Assembly (NCBI GenBank): GCA_030761205.1
Contig: JAULJL010000046.1
Location: 9,379,590-9,443,589 of the forward strand
Origin: Fremontodendron californicum
Lineage: Eukaryota > Streptophyta > Magnoliopsida > Malvales > Malvaceae
Direction: 5' to 3'
Length of the DNA: 64,000 bases
The position numbers and the translations under genes are program-made. Within the stretch, counting starts at the first letter, position 1, and each line of letters begins with the position of its first letter. Positions 49,409 through 61,406 of this stretch are shown here, in pieces. The notes beneath the pieces were generated by a model. It saw only the letters and a program-made list of their open reading frames with translations. It was not told the DNA's origin and made no database searches.

Positions 49409-51775
49409 TCAACCTCGACCTCGGCCACCACCTGTCACCAGAATGAAAAACAGCAGTCCATTAGTCTGAATTTATCAAATGTTAAGCCAGCCATAATGGA
49501 TTATTCAATCAACTGCTGAGCTACAAAACCATTTTGCAGAGTGTTTTCAATGCCAGAAAAACCTATGTTACTCGGACTCGGGTGTGAGTGTCAGACACGA
49601 GTATGTTCAATTTTTTCCAAGATTTCCATGTATTTGGAGGGTCCTTGGAGGATCATATCCCCATACCCATGTCCGATATGTGTCGGACATGGGTGTCGGA
49701 CACGGATACTTCAAGAAAAATGAAGAGTCGGAACAACATAGAGAAAAACACACACAAACACACACACACACTTGTGCAGCTCTTGTTTCAGCAATTTTAC
49801 CTCTGCTTCCACTAGTCTTTCCACCCAAACCACCCCTGCCTCGACCTCCACCTGCACTCTTAGCACCGTCATCTAGCCCACGCCCAACTCCTTTTGGTTG
49901 CCTTCCACCAGGACCATCGTCTCTACCTCTACCTCTGCCACGGCCTACACCAGGAGGCTTCCTATCTGAAAAAGTCAGCAAAATCAAAAAGCCAGGTTAA
50001 GAACTCCAGTTTTCAAATGCATAAATCTCAAATGTAATTAACAGTATCAACCTCAAGGGGAAAGTTTCGATACAGTTGGCACCCAGTTCTGAGTGCAGGT
50101 TTTTAGATGTACAGAATACAAAGATAACGGAAAATAAAAGAAAAAAAGAAGAAGACGAAAAGCTGGAAGAAGAATTCTATGAAGCATACAAAAAAAATAA
50201 ATAAATAAGAAACACAGTGGACTATGTAGATAAAAAAATTACATTACTTTAAGCATACACTTATCCAAACATGATTTAAACTGCAACATACATTTAAAGA
50301 ACATAGTATATATGGCTGCAATGCAACATACTACTTGTACCCAAATGTTTCTACGTCAAATTGAATACTAAGATAATGATCCATCCCTTTTAATAGCTAG
50401 CAAGAGAATTAAATCATACCTGCACGACTCTTTTCTTCCTGAACTTTATCAATTACCTGAAATTCAATGGTAAAGTTACTAAGATTAGTAGATTAGCAGA
50501 AAAGCTAGTAAAAAGGTTTGAGGGCAGCACAAGAAAACTATAATAAAACCCAGCAACAATATTTACATGAAACCTAAAATTTGGGCAGGTGGAATGGAAC
50601 CCAAAGGTGATCAAGTAAGAAGACTTAAAATTTTTATTTTTTAGAGATGGCAGATGTTGTCATAAAAAAATCAAATTACCCACTTAGCTCCAGATAAAAG
50701 TATACTCCTTTTAACACCACAAAGGACAAAGAAAGCTTCTTCGACAACAAAATAGCTAAAATTCCACTCTATGCTTTTGTGAAGACAACTAAGAATCAAG
50801 CATTTATAAATTTGAACAGAGTGAATGAAATTAAAAACGTGATAAATACTCTTATCTATGCAAAGTAAAGCTATATTGCTCCGACTCTTCATTTTTCTTG
50901 AAGTACCCGTGTCCGACGCATATTCGGACATGGGTATGGGGGTATGATCCCCCAAGGACCCTCCAAATACATGGAAATACTTAGAATAAATCAAACGTAA
51001 CCGTGTCGGATATGTGTCCGACACACCCGGATCCGAGTAACATAGAAGTAAAGAAACAAAACAACAACATAGACATGGAGTAAAAGGTACCTCATCAGGA
51101 ACTCGAAGATACTTGATTGTATTTCCACGGATATAGCATTCGGGCATTCGCCAAAACCTGTCTCCATCCTACATTATATTTCCAATCAAACCCAGACCAT
51201 AATTTTTTATCAAAAAAAAAAAAAATACAACATCCTTACTTTTATTCCTAGAAGGAAATAAAATAAAATAAGAATCATTGAATGAATTCATATTTGTACC
51301 TTTGAAGTACAGATAACTTCACGAAGATGGATGTTCATCCAAGTGTCGCAATTGACCAAATGTCCATTATAGGTCTCCCCATTTTTCAGTTCCACCAGCT
51401 GTTAAGAAAAAAAGAAAAAAAACAATTGTTTCAAAAATCAATAACTGAAGCGAAATTTTTGCACAGTAAGTCGAGAACAGGTATGCAAGGGAGCGTAATG
51501 CTCTTACCATAGGATGGCCCTGTGCAGTTTTTAGAAGAGAAAGAGGAAGCTGCCCAAGGTTTTACATATAGATAAAAACAGGTTAGCCGAGGAAATAAGA
51601 TAAAATATCCAAAAACAACTTAAAAAACCAAAATTAACCCAAGAACCCATTGATAGCATATGAAAAGTTGCTTTCTTTTCTTTTTTTCTTTTGTTTCGAT
51701 TTCACCCCTATTTTCCTGGGGTTTATAAGCAACCAAACAGACAAGCAAGGTAAGTTAAAGAGAGTAGGATACCAT
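49409..51775 (-). CDS. LSM4: U6 snRNA-associated Sm-like protein LSm4
   Basis: Seven coding exons, read right to left: 51773-51775 (ATG only), 51508-51549, 51300-51398, 51091-51168, 50420-50456, 49801-49965 and 49409-49431, giving 148 residues. Sm1 covers [20 protein letters not shown] (16-35) and its continuation MNIHLREV. Sm2 is [17 protein letters not shown] (59-75). A linker [18 protein letters not shown] leads to a Gly-Arg-rich tail of RGRGRG and [10 protein letters not shown] type, ending SRGGGRGRG. LSm4 is part of the LSm1-7 ring (cytoplasmic decapping) and the LSm2-8 ring (nuclear U6 snRNA); its RG tail can be dimethylated. Splice sites are canonical. The ATG-only exon is inferred from AAAAAGATG followed by gtatcc, and could be checked by cDNA. 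MITEs lie in introns between exons 4-5 and 6-7. Confidence 0.95.
49563..49741 (+). mobile_element. CTATGTT hAT-MITE copy 8 (LSM4 last intron)
   Basis: Ends CTATGTTACTCGGACTC and GAGTCGGAACAACATAG. Perfect 8-bp target duplication agaaaaac. A short CA microsatellite (49749-49771) follows. Confidence 0.95.
50871..51045 (-). mobile_element. CTATGTT hAT-MITE copy 9 (LSM4 intron 4)
   Basis: Ends CTATATTGCTCCGACTC and GATCCGAGTAACATAG-like. Perfect 8-bp target duplication aagtaaag. Confidence 0.95.
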
Positions 51776-51957
51776 CTTTTTCTTTTCTTTTTTTAATCAA
51801 GTAGAAACCTAGCGAAGAACAAAAATCCTGCAAGAATAAAAGGAAAAACAGAAAAAGAAATCAAGAACAATGTCAAAAAGAGTAAGAAGAAGAAAAAGAT
51901 TTAAAAACCTTGGAATTGCAATCTTATTTACTGTAGAACAATTACGCTTTTAAGTCT

Positions 51958-52067
51958 AAACCCTAGCACGATCGGAGAATAATATACTAATTACTGGTAA
52001 ATCTAAAAAAGCTTTGTTTTGGTAGAAAAAAAGGGGGAAAAGGTAATCAATCGGCTTAAAACCCTAA
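51958..52067 (+). promoter_or_regulatory. Two telo-boxes upstream of LSM4
   Basis: AAACCCTAG at 51958-51966 and AAACCCTAA at 52059-52067 lie 180-290 bp upstream of the LSM4 ATG. Such motifs are frequent in plant promoters and leaders of ribosomal and RNA-processing genes. Their role here is inferred. Confidence 0.5.
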
Positions 52068-52369
52068 ATTAAAAAGGAAAAAGAAATCGAAAATACCAAC
52101 AAGAGAAGAAGAGAGTTGACTGTTCTTCAGTCGATCTCACTGTTTTTTTTATTTTTTATGAATTCGATCTCACTGTTTTTATATAAAAGAAGTTTGCTTT
52201 GAGGGCTTTTTTTTTTTCTTCTGTGTACAAGGTTTTAAATGGTTAAAATGTATTTTCTGTGCCAAAAGAAATGGTTAATGTCTTTTTTTGATTAATTAAA
52301 TATTTAATGTTAAATTGAAAAAACATTTAACTAAAATTTTTATTAGTGAACATTTAATGCCAATATTGG

Positions 52370-52776
52370 GTATAATCCAGTCGACCTCAAGCGGTAAAAA
52401 TTTTGAATTTGAGCTTGATTGATTTGAAATTCGATTTGAGCTCGATCGGATTTTATTTTTTTAAATTCGAGTTTGATTCGAGATAAAAATCGAACTGCTC
52501 GAGCTTGCTGGATTCTCATGCTCGACTTCAAACTCTATTATTTGTGCTCGAATTCGAGTTCGAATTGAAATTCTTCCAATATTAATTAAAATAAAAAAAT
52601 ATATATTAAAAATAAAAAATAAAAAAACTCAATTAGGCTCGCGAACTACTTGAGTCAAGCATTTGGATACTCGAATTCGGCTCGCTCGGCTCGACAATAA
52701 CTAAGTAGAATTCGAGTTTTTTTCGAACTGAATCCGAATAATTTACGAGCAGAGATGTCTCGTTTCCACTCTTACC
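52370..52776. mobile_element. TCGAG-rich hAT-like MITE, diverged copy upstream of LSM4
   Basis: Related to 40846-41288 by the gctcgaattcgagttcgaat body and the right end gagatgtctcgtttccactctta. The left end is eroded and no clear target duplication remains. Confidence 0.6.
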
Positions 52777-52854
52777 AATACATAATTTAGTAGTATAACT
52801 AAAAAGAAATGCATACTATTACTACTAGATCAAATTTAAAAAAAGAAAAAAAGA

Positions 52855-53100
52855 AATTAGACCTATTAATTTTGGATACAATATGAAAACATGACATAAA
52901 CATGATACGTGTATTAAATATGAAAACAGTGTAATAAACATAATACGATACGTTTAAATACGATTAATATAACACATTTAATACACATATTATATTCGTA
53001 TTTAAGATTTTAACAACATTTAATAATTTGTATCGTATTCATATTTACATAATTAACATAAAAAATATACGAATCAGGATATGTATATATGGATTACCAA
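52855..53100. repeat. ACGAACACG-family repeat, diverged copy
   Basis: Begins agacctattaattttggata and ends tggattaccaaata, matching the ends of the copy at 57584-57803; the middle has decayed aacatgataca/cgattaatataacac text. Confidence 0.55.
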
Positions 53101-55279
53101 ATATAAAAGAGATTCGAAATCCAAATTTATGTTCTCAATTTGGGTTCTCAATTTGATATGTTATGAGGTTAGAGGTAAATCTGCACTGTAAATGGTTCAA
53201 CCTCTTGGCGATTACTGATTACGTTCCCAGCAAATATATGGTTCAGCAAAAATTAGTATTTACGTGCAAGTATTTCTAAATTGTCATTATAAACATTTTT
53301 TATTATTAATAAGATTTATCTAATTTATAAGTAAGAAATTTAATTTTATTAAAACACTTTCGTTAAATGTATTAATTTGATAATAAATAAAAAAATAAAA
53401 ATTTATGTAGAATTGCTTTATCTTAAAAATTTTAATTTTTCACTAATCTTAAAAAATGAATTAATTTATTTGATATAAATAAAAATTAAAATTTAGATTA
53501 ATTTTTTTATCTTCATAATTAGTTTTACATTAATATTAAAAATAATATAATAATTTTATATAATTTGTACATGAAACATATTTTACATGCAAATTTTATT
53601 TAATATACATTTTATTATTTTTATTTATTTTTAAAATATATATTTAGATATTTAAAAATAAATAAACCAATAAGCATTCACATGCGAATGCATGTGATAA
53701 CAAATGTTAGTATATAATAAATAATTAAAATTATATTTATATTAAATAATAAAAATATATTAAAAATATATTAAAAATATATTTATGTTAAATAATAATT
53801 GAAAATTTAAAAAATATATATTTATGTTAAAAAGTAAATTAAAAATCTAAAATTAAAAAAAAAAATTTTAAAATTTTTTTAAAAAAATAAAAAAATTAAT
53901 TAAAAAAAATAATGGAAGAGGTTAAAAGGGAAATTGCCCCTCCACCAGAAATTCAATCCATGACTGATTCCTGGAGCTCCAGTTCGGAGTAGAGGTGCAT
54001 CCAAATACCCCCTAAGACTATCAAGTCTACCAAATGTTGCATTGTTGGCCGGCCATGTGGATAACTCTCGGATTATAAATATTTTTATCTAAATCCATCC
54101 AATTCGAATCAGCCTATTATTTCGAACGAATTCAACCCATTAACAACTCATATCTTAATAAGATTTACGAAAACATTTTTTGGCCACGTATTGGGATTCG
54201 TTACAATAACATAACTTTGTATTCTATTAATTTTTTTTTATTATTACAAAAAAAAAAATCTTTTGTAATTAAAATGACATAATGTTTATTGTAAGCATCT
54301 ACAGCAAATAGAACTATTTATTTTTTACATTTTAATGTTATTGTTACATAAACTATTTCTTCTTCAAATTTTCTTGTAGCTTAATCAATATTATTTTGAA
54401 ATACCTTTTTTTTTTTTGCTAATTAATATAGCTTATTTTTGGAAAATAATTTCTTGTTTTATATTTTTATTATAGAAACTTTTTGGTTATGGAAAAAATA
54501 ATTTGAAGTTTTCAAAACATAATTTACTCTTATGCTTTAGAAATATATTGATATCAATAGGAAAAACTTATGATTATACAAGAAAAAATATATTTCCCAA
54601 ACAAAAATTGCCAAGACAGATTAATTTGTGATCTTACAAAATTAAGTACAAATATCATATAAAATGTTAAAAATAAAAGGCATATTAGAACATAATATAT
54701 CAACAATTACTATTACTATATAGTAAATCAACTACATGATACAATATATTTATGAATTACTATTACTATATAGTGGATCAACTACATGATACAATATATT
54801 TATGAACTATATTTATGAACTGAACTCAAAATTTAATTCATACAATCATCTTTATGAAATGACATTTTGTAAGTCTAAAATTTAAATTAATTCGAATTTC
54901 AATATCTACCATCCCTTTACATTATTTTTAGATTGCGAGATATATATATATATATATATATATTCCAATAATGATATTAAAGTAAAAAATACTTGTGTAA
55001 TAATACAGAATTTTAAGAATTAAAAATGTCTAAATTCGATTACTATCTTTAAATTACTAAATTATTTTAGATTAATATATTTAACTACAATCAATTGTCA
55101 TTACTTGAAATGACACATCATCACCATAATCATCATCAACAAGGCAAAGACGGGTCTCATTTAAAACTTAATCTGAGCTGAAAATAATTTATAACTGTGT
55201 TGGAATGGAACAGTCATTTTCCTCTACTATCAACATTACAAATAATAAGTGAAGCTAAAGCACCGAGCAATGATTTTAC
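53101..55279. other. AT-rich intergenic DNA
   Basis: No gene supported. Long AT-only stretches (53550-53920). A tandem pair of aattactattactatatagt blocks lies at 54700 and 54757. An (AT)n run is at 54944-54962. Confidence 0.55.
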
Positions 55280-55456
55280 CTTTGTTGCTCCGACTCTTTA
55301 TTTTTTATTTTTTGAAATATTCGTGTCGGACATATATCTGGATATGGACATGAAGATATGACCCTCCAAGGACCCTCTCCAAAGACCCTCCAAATACATA
55401 CCCGTGTAAGACACATATCCGTATCTGACACTCACACCCGAATCCGAGTAACATAG
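55280..55456 (-). mobile_element. CTATGTT hAT-MITE copy 10 (3' flank of TPK)
   Basis: Ends CTTTGTTGCTCCGACTC and CCGAGTAACATAG. Target duplication gattttac and aattttac, 7 of 8. It lies 182 bp past the TPK stop codon, perhaps in the 3' UTR. Confidence 0.9.
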
Positions 55457-55637
55457 AATTTTACCACACCTTGGATATAAATCTTCATATTTATTTGAAC
55501 ATTATCAACCAACCTAATGAAATAGAAAAACCACCCAAACATATTATGGACACAAGAATCAGAATGGACCAAAGCGATCTAGGTTTAGAAAGTGCGAAAT
55601 CTGCAGCCTCTGCAACTCATGGAAACAGAAATTCAGG

Positions 55638-58600
55638 CTACAACTTCTTAATGGAAATGGTCCAAAGAAGATCAGAATCCGATTGCACCGTGACTTTCTC
55701 TCCGATAACTATATTCGATGTGCTTACTAAACCACCGAATCTCATCTCTGTGTTATCTGGAATGAGAAAATAATAATAATAACATTATAACAGTAATGCC
55801 ACAGCCAACTCTGGGAGAAAACGAGAGAACAGTCGACGACCGGAAAGATGAAACCGATACAGCATAATTCAGGACCATTGCTATCATAGTTTTGCAGCCA
55901 AGCTAAGTAGAAAGGAATGGTTCCATATGCTAGCACGTAAGATGCTAAAGAGTTATATATGTGAATACCACAAAATAGAAAAATAAATGCAGCACTAAAA
56001 CAGCTACATAGAAATAGGACATACTAAGGTTTACATTTACTATTATAGAAATGCAATTTAAAGGATTCACTAGCACACTAGTACAATAGTTCCGATGGTT
56101 TCTATCCACGTTACGTGGGTTCCCGGGGCTTTGATTAAAATAAGGGATGTGTATGTGTATGAGTTCCGCTCATGTCAGCCGTCACAATGTGTCTGAATCT
56201 ATGTTACTCCGACTCTTTATTTTTCTTGAAGTATCCGTGTCCGACACCCATATCACATATTCAAACATGGGTATGAAGGTATGATCCTTCAAATATATGA
56301 AAAAACTTGGAAAATTTGAACATGCCTGTGTCGGACACATACCCGTATCCGACACTCAACCCCGAGTCCGAATAACATACGTTTGAATAGATTGGAGAGA
56401 AGAGAAAGACAAAGAAACGGTAATAGAAAGAAGCTATTTTAAGTGAAATTCAATATCTATCTCCCTCAACAAAACAAAAAAAATCAATTTCTCTTAGTCG
56501 TTCGGATCATAATGAAATGACACAGCGATAAGATGATTTTAAACTTGTATAAGATTTACCAATGTTTTACTAATGAATGTAAGGGACACATAATAAATCA
56601 TATAGAACTAAATTAGTTTCTTTCTCCACATTGACATACCTCCATTGCTAGAAGAGAAATTATCTTATATACCCTTCAGCACTTCTTCATCTGACTACGT
56701 TTGCTATCCATACAAGTATAATTTTCAAGTGAAATTAAAAGAAAAGCAACATAACAAGGCATGCTAAACTGATAACATGAGTAAAGCATGAAATTATATC
56801 CATTCTAGTTCAATAGCCAAGTAAATCAAAAGCGAGCACCAGAATAATGTAATCATATACTTACTCAGATCCCACTGAAGCCCAGTTGTTGTACTACTCC
56901 TCGACGGCATCCCAAGTGGGATGAGTCCACAGTGTGGGCCCTCAACAGAAGTTTGAATATGTATCTCGTGACGGTGAGTCCTAGGAAGAAGATGCATGAG
57001 ACTATCATCAGATAAAAGGACTATTCGCAGGGATGAGAAACGACATAGGACATTTAGGTTTCCCATCTCATGGTCAAATCGTCCACCAAGTGCTCCAGCA
57101 ACAAGAATGCAAAGCTGCCATTAAATCCGGAAAAACAAATGATAAACTATCAATTTAAGCACACACACTACAGATAAAAATGCATAGTGTATGGTGCAGC
57201 TCCTGTCCTAATTATTAACAAATACCTGCTTCAAAAACCAATATTCAAGTACTAATGCTTACAAACATAAAATAAAAGCAAAATGAATATTCACAAACTG
57301 TAGCTACTAAAAAAAAATCTAGAACATTTAAGTTTAACATACATTAGATTTATCCAAATCCGGAGCAAAGTCCCAAATGTATGTTACACATTTATGTAGA
57401 TCCGTGGTGTCTTGATCATGAGATTTATCAATAATCTCCGTTCCCTGCACCAAAGAAGCAAGTGAAAATGTCTCAGCAATAAAAATATATGTAGAGAGAT
57501 GTAACACGTCAAATGCAAGGAAAAAAAGACACTAATGCTCAGAAAAACAGAACAGCACATGCCACTCACATAGTACACAAGACTATACCTAATAAATTTG
57601 GACACGACACGAACATGACACGGTAAAAATAACTAAAACACGATACGACACAAAAAATAACACGAATACACGAACGAGTCAAAATCTATATAACATGAAT
57701 TTTTAACATGTCAAAATTTATAAAAATATATAACACTTTAAACACGGTTATGACACGAGAAAATAGCACAAACATGACACGAATATACGGATTACCAGGT
57801 CTACGCAAGACTGGCTAAGAATAAGTGAGAGCAAGCTTAAGCATGGATGGAAAACAAGCTTTAGAATCGAAAAAGAAAACAACATCAACATGATCAATTA
57901 AATGGTTCTACAAAAAGAAATTTGAGAACTTACTAGGCTCGTATAAAAGCCGAGTACTTCTGTTCGTATTGAATCCATATCTCCTTCAATTACATCCGGT
58001 TTGTATCTGCTATGAAGCAAAGCGCCTATGTTATCACATCACTTAAAATAACAACAAAGAAAGCATTTTCCAGGATCAGCTAGAACAAAAACATCAATTG
58101 AAAAAACTAAGATTAGGGAAATGGTTCTCAAAACTACGATAAAGGAAAGAAGCTATGTTTCTAACAATTCATCCATTGCTTGAACCAAATTTTGATTAAA
58201 CTCAAAGGTTGCTTTTGAAAACATAAATTTCAAAAGATGAATTTGGATTTCAAAATAGTATAAATTGTGTATAAAACACATGTAAGTGTAATATTCATGA
58301 TTATTTTTCAAATTCATGAATTTGTTGGACGCCTATTTAGCGATCGAATTTGAAATACCTATTTGTGAATTTGAAATTTATGTTTTTAAACCTTTCAAAT
58401 ATATAATCAAATTGAATCTTAACTAATTTATACATAATATATTATATGTATTTCATTCTCACAATTTATATAACAAATGAAATCCAAATCCAAAATTTCA
58501 AATTCAAGTTTTCAAACATAGCAAAAATGTTTTTAACTAATATAAGAATTTAAATCACATGATGCAGATAAAGGGAAATTAATGGATTTCAACTGAATTA

Positions 58601-59020
58601 TATAAGAGGATTAAAACTAAACACAAAATCGAAGCGTCAACGTAAATAACAAAAAGAGAGAAAAATAGAAAGAAAAGGAACCTGCGTCGAACATCGGAGG
58701 CATCTTCCTGAGGGAACAACAGAGGCATTTCATCGTACACACGGTTGGCGCCACCGTCAGCACAGAGGCGAAGCTGAGCTGCTCTAAACCGAAAGAAAAA
58801 AAAAAAGGCAAGAATTAATCCTCAGACAGACATAAATAAAATAATGAGTATTATTAAAAATCAAAAGTGAGGATTGAGGATAAGTACCGTGCTTCCAAAG
58901 CAGAGGAGTGAATCTCGGGAGATTTTGGTTAAGAACGACGAGAGCGTAGGTTAGAGAAGGGCGGTGGACTGGGGGAATCATGGGGAGAAGAAAAGTAGAA
59001 GAATGGTGCATAAGGTCCAT
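55638..59020 (-). CDS. TPK1: Thiamine pyrophosphokinase
   Basis: Six exons, right to left: 58888-59020, 58682-58778, 57934-58006, 57343-57444, 56865-57114 and 55638-55756, giving 257 residues. Catalytic motifs seen: DGGANR (52-57), GDMDS (85-89), DQDTTD (111-116) and GGRFDHE (145-151). The C-terminal thiamine-binding part has HRHEIHIQTSVEGPHCGLIP, TGLQWDLNNTEMRFGG and LLWTISIKK. The enzyme transfers pyrophosphate from ATP to thiamine, making thiamine diphosphate in the cytosol. Length is close to Arabidopsis TPK1/TPK2 (~265), with a shorter C-terminus. Exon 2 acceptor cag at 58779-58781 is chosen because it restores HAQLRLCADGG. All junctions are GT-AG. Intron 5 holds a CTATGTT MITE and intron 3 an ACGAACACG element. 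Confidence 0.96.
56199..56380 (-). mobile_element. CTATGTT hAT-MITE copy 11 (TPK intron 5)
   Basis: Ends CTATGTTACTCCGACTC and GAGTCCGAATAACATAC. Target duplication gtctgaat and gtttgaat, 7 of 8. Confidence 0.93.
57584..57803. mobile_element. ACGAACACG family: hAT-like MITE copy (TPK intron 3)
   Basis: Ends TATACCTAATAAATTTGG and CGGATTACCAGGTCTA are imperfect inverted repeats. Flanks cacaagac and cgcaagac match 7 of 8. This copy gives the best evidence that the dispersed ACGAACACG repeats are a DNA-transposon family. Confidence 0.7.
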
Positions 59021-59790
59021 GGCTAACGTGCGCCTGGGGAGAAAACTAGTAAAAGAGAAGAGAAGAGAAGAGCAGAGAAGAGAAGACTCTGTGTTTGGAT
59101 TGTAGCATCATTCGCCTTAAATAAATAAATGGAAGAAGAATGAAGAAAGAGCCTTTCTCAAATAAAAATTGGCTTTTTCTCCGCTCTTTGCCTCTTTTTT
59201 TTTTTTTAATTTATTTATCTATATTTTGCTGGACGGTTCATGAGAATCATGACTACGGAGGCTTCACCGTTCAAGTAGGCTAGGGGCCCCAACAGTCTGA
59301 TAGCGTGCCGTCAACGAAGAATGGAAACACTTTTTAAAATTATTCTAAAAACACTTTTAACAAAATCCTTTCAGAATTCATATACTTACTATTTACTAAC
59401 CTATATAAGGTGAATGCTACAGTAATAACTTTTACAGTTGGAACACCGTGAGAATTTATAGGATAAAGAGCCAAAATTATCTTTTAAGAGAATTACAAAA
59501 GATGAGAAATATTATTTGTTATTATCATAACAAAAATTTTATTAAAATAAAATAAAATATTATCATTAGATTTAATCATGGATCAAGCTACTTAACAAAT
59601 TTACGAGTTTGGTCAATTCAAGAATAAATTTGTTAAATTCGACTCAATTTATAATATTATTTTATTAAAAAATATATATATATTTTTTATAATAAATTTA
59701 ACACATATAGTTATAATAATTTATGTATTCGTATCTTATTCGTGTTATAATTGTGTTTATATTATTATACGTTTATATATTTGGAAATAT
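59021..59790. other. Upstream region of TPK
   Basis: A gaaga-type microsatellite (59054-59088) lies in the likely 5' leader. Beyond it is AT-rich DNA with no supported gene. Confidence 0.5.
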
Positions 59791-59794
59791 TAAT

Positions 59795-60318
59795 AATTCT
59801 GTGAGCTGAGCTTGACCTCTATTTTGGCGAAGAAAAGTTGCTGGATGAAGCAGATACATTATTTGCAAAACGTAGTCTTCGAGACCCTTCGATTGAAACC
59901 GGCAGCGCCCCTCCTAGTTCCTCATATGAACTCTGAAAATTGTACTATAGGAGACTATCACATTCCTAAAGGCACCATGTTGTTTGTCAATGCTTGGGCA
60001 ATTCAAAGAGACCCCAAATTATGGGATCAACCAACAAGTTTTAGGCCTGAAAGGTTTGAGATTAGTGAAGAAAATGATGGTCATCAGGGTTATAAGTTGA
60101 TGCCATTTGGGATTGGAAGGAGATCTTGCCCAGGAATGGAACTTGGCCAAGGTGTAGTTGGCTTGGTTTTAGGGTTATTGATTCAGTTGTTTGAATGGAA
60201 AAGAGTCAGTGAAAAGGAAATTGATATGGCCGAAGGGAAAGGTTTGACTACGCCCAAGGTTGAACCTTTGGAGGCCATGTTTAAAGCACGCAACATTGCA
60301 AACAAGCTGCTATCTTAG
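59795..60318 (+). pseudogene. Cytochrome P450 C-terminal fragment, CYP81-like
   Basis: Coding homology runs from about 59857 (HYLQNVVFETLRLKPAAPLL) to TAG 60318. It includes the ExxR motif ETLR (59881-59892), AWAIQRDPKLWD, FRPERFE (PERF) and the haem loop FGIGRRSCPG (60106-60135, Cys ligand). The end is normal. The first ~340 residues of a ~500-residue P450 are missing. Just upstream, GEEKLLDEAD is readable in another frame, with the loop between it and HYLQ lost, so there is both truncation and a frameshift. No in-place start codon. The family hydroxylates specialised metabolites at the ER, but this copy lacks the membrane anchor and I-helix and is most likely a relic. Confidence 0.9.
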
Positions 60319-61259
60319 AGCTTTTTAAAAGCATTTGGTTCGGTTCATAAAGAATAAGTTTCAAATCCCCTCTATCTCAAATTGAAAAAAAGAAGTTAAA
60401 AGTAATAATTAATTAGATTTAATAATTCATGTATTTATTGTATTTGTATTATTTTTCACATATCATAATCTTGTTTAAAGTATTATCTATTTATTAAATT
60501 TTGATACGTTAATAATTTGTATTATATAGGTTTTGACACACTCGTATATTCATGTTCATGTTATTTTTCTTGTGTCATGTTTATCGGTCGTGTTATCCGT
60601 TCGACAAGACAAGCCCGATCCGAATTGAATCAGGTCGAAGATAAATTTTTAGTAATTTCAATCGATCCGGATTACTGTTTAAATAATAATTTTTTTTTAC
60701 TAAATTTAATTATAAAATATATAAATATTAATATAAAAATAATTATTTTAAATAATAAAATAAGCTTTCGAGTTTGATCCAGCCTGAACAGAAGCTGAAC
60801 AAGCAAAAAAAAATTATTCGAACCCGACCTGGGCCATGAGCCCTTCTAGTTACACATCCCCGACCTTTTCATTTAATCATTTCTACTATTTTTTTTAGAA
60901 GAAAGAATTGAATCCAACCCTTTGAATACCCTTTGATTATATACATACACTAATTATACTATCGAATCAAAATATCTGTTTTTTTTTTTTTTTTTTTTTT
61001 TTTTGGATTCACTTCTTTTTTCTTAAAACTAATTGTAGATGAGCAAGGCAGCCCCTAGGGCCACAAGCCATGCCTCTATTGATATATAGTTTGCAAAATT
61101 TTTAAAGACATTTATATCATTTATATATATATATATATATATATATTTTGACCATTTTGCATTAAATAATGGAGTTGCCATTAGGTTATACTTGTTAATT
61201 GGTGTAAATTTCTTTTCCCCATTTTAAACGTTTCATGAGCCATATTGAGGCCTTCCTTA
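60319..61259. other. Intergenic, no gene seen
   Basis: Holds a reverse-oriented ACGAACACG-family copy (about 60425-60600), a repeat related to 34240-34500 (60590-60850), a ~26-base T run (60979-61004) and an (AT)n run (61120-61146). Confidence 0.55.
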
Positions 61260-61400
61260 CACTACAAATAAATTGTCATATAGTGACGGTCCAAAAAGCG
61301 TCAGTAAATCTTCAAAATCCGTCGCTAAAAGTCCTAAAACCCTATACCGACGGTCAAAATGACTATTCCGACAAAAAATTAAGCGACGGTGTACACACAA
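61260..61400 (+). mobile_element. CACTA-type transposon end
   Basis: Starts CACTACAAATAAATTG, close to the usual CACTACAARAAA terminus, followed by subterminal motifs tagtgacgg, ccgtcgc, ccgacgg and gcgacgg in both orientations. No opposite end or transposase is seen in the window. It appears cut by the LTR-like sequence that begins near 61407. Confidence 0.6.
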
Positions 61401-61406
61401 ATTTTA

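Noticed and set aside
49584..50000. 138-codon + strand ORF with Pro-rich end
   Set aside because: Antisense of the LSM4 RG tail joined to a MITE; not a gene.
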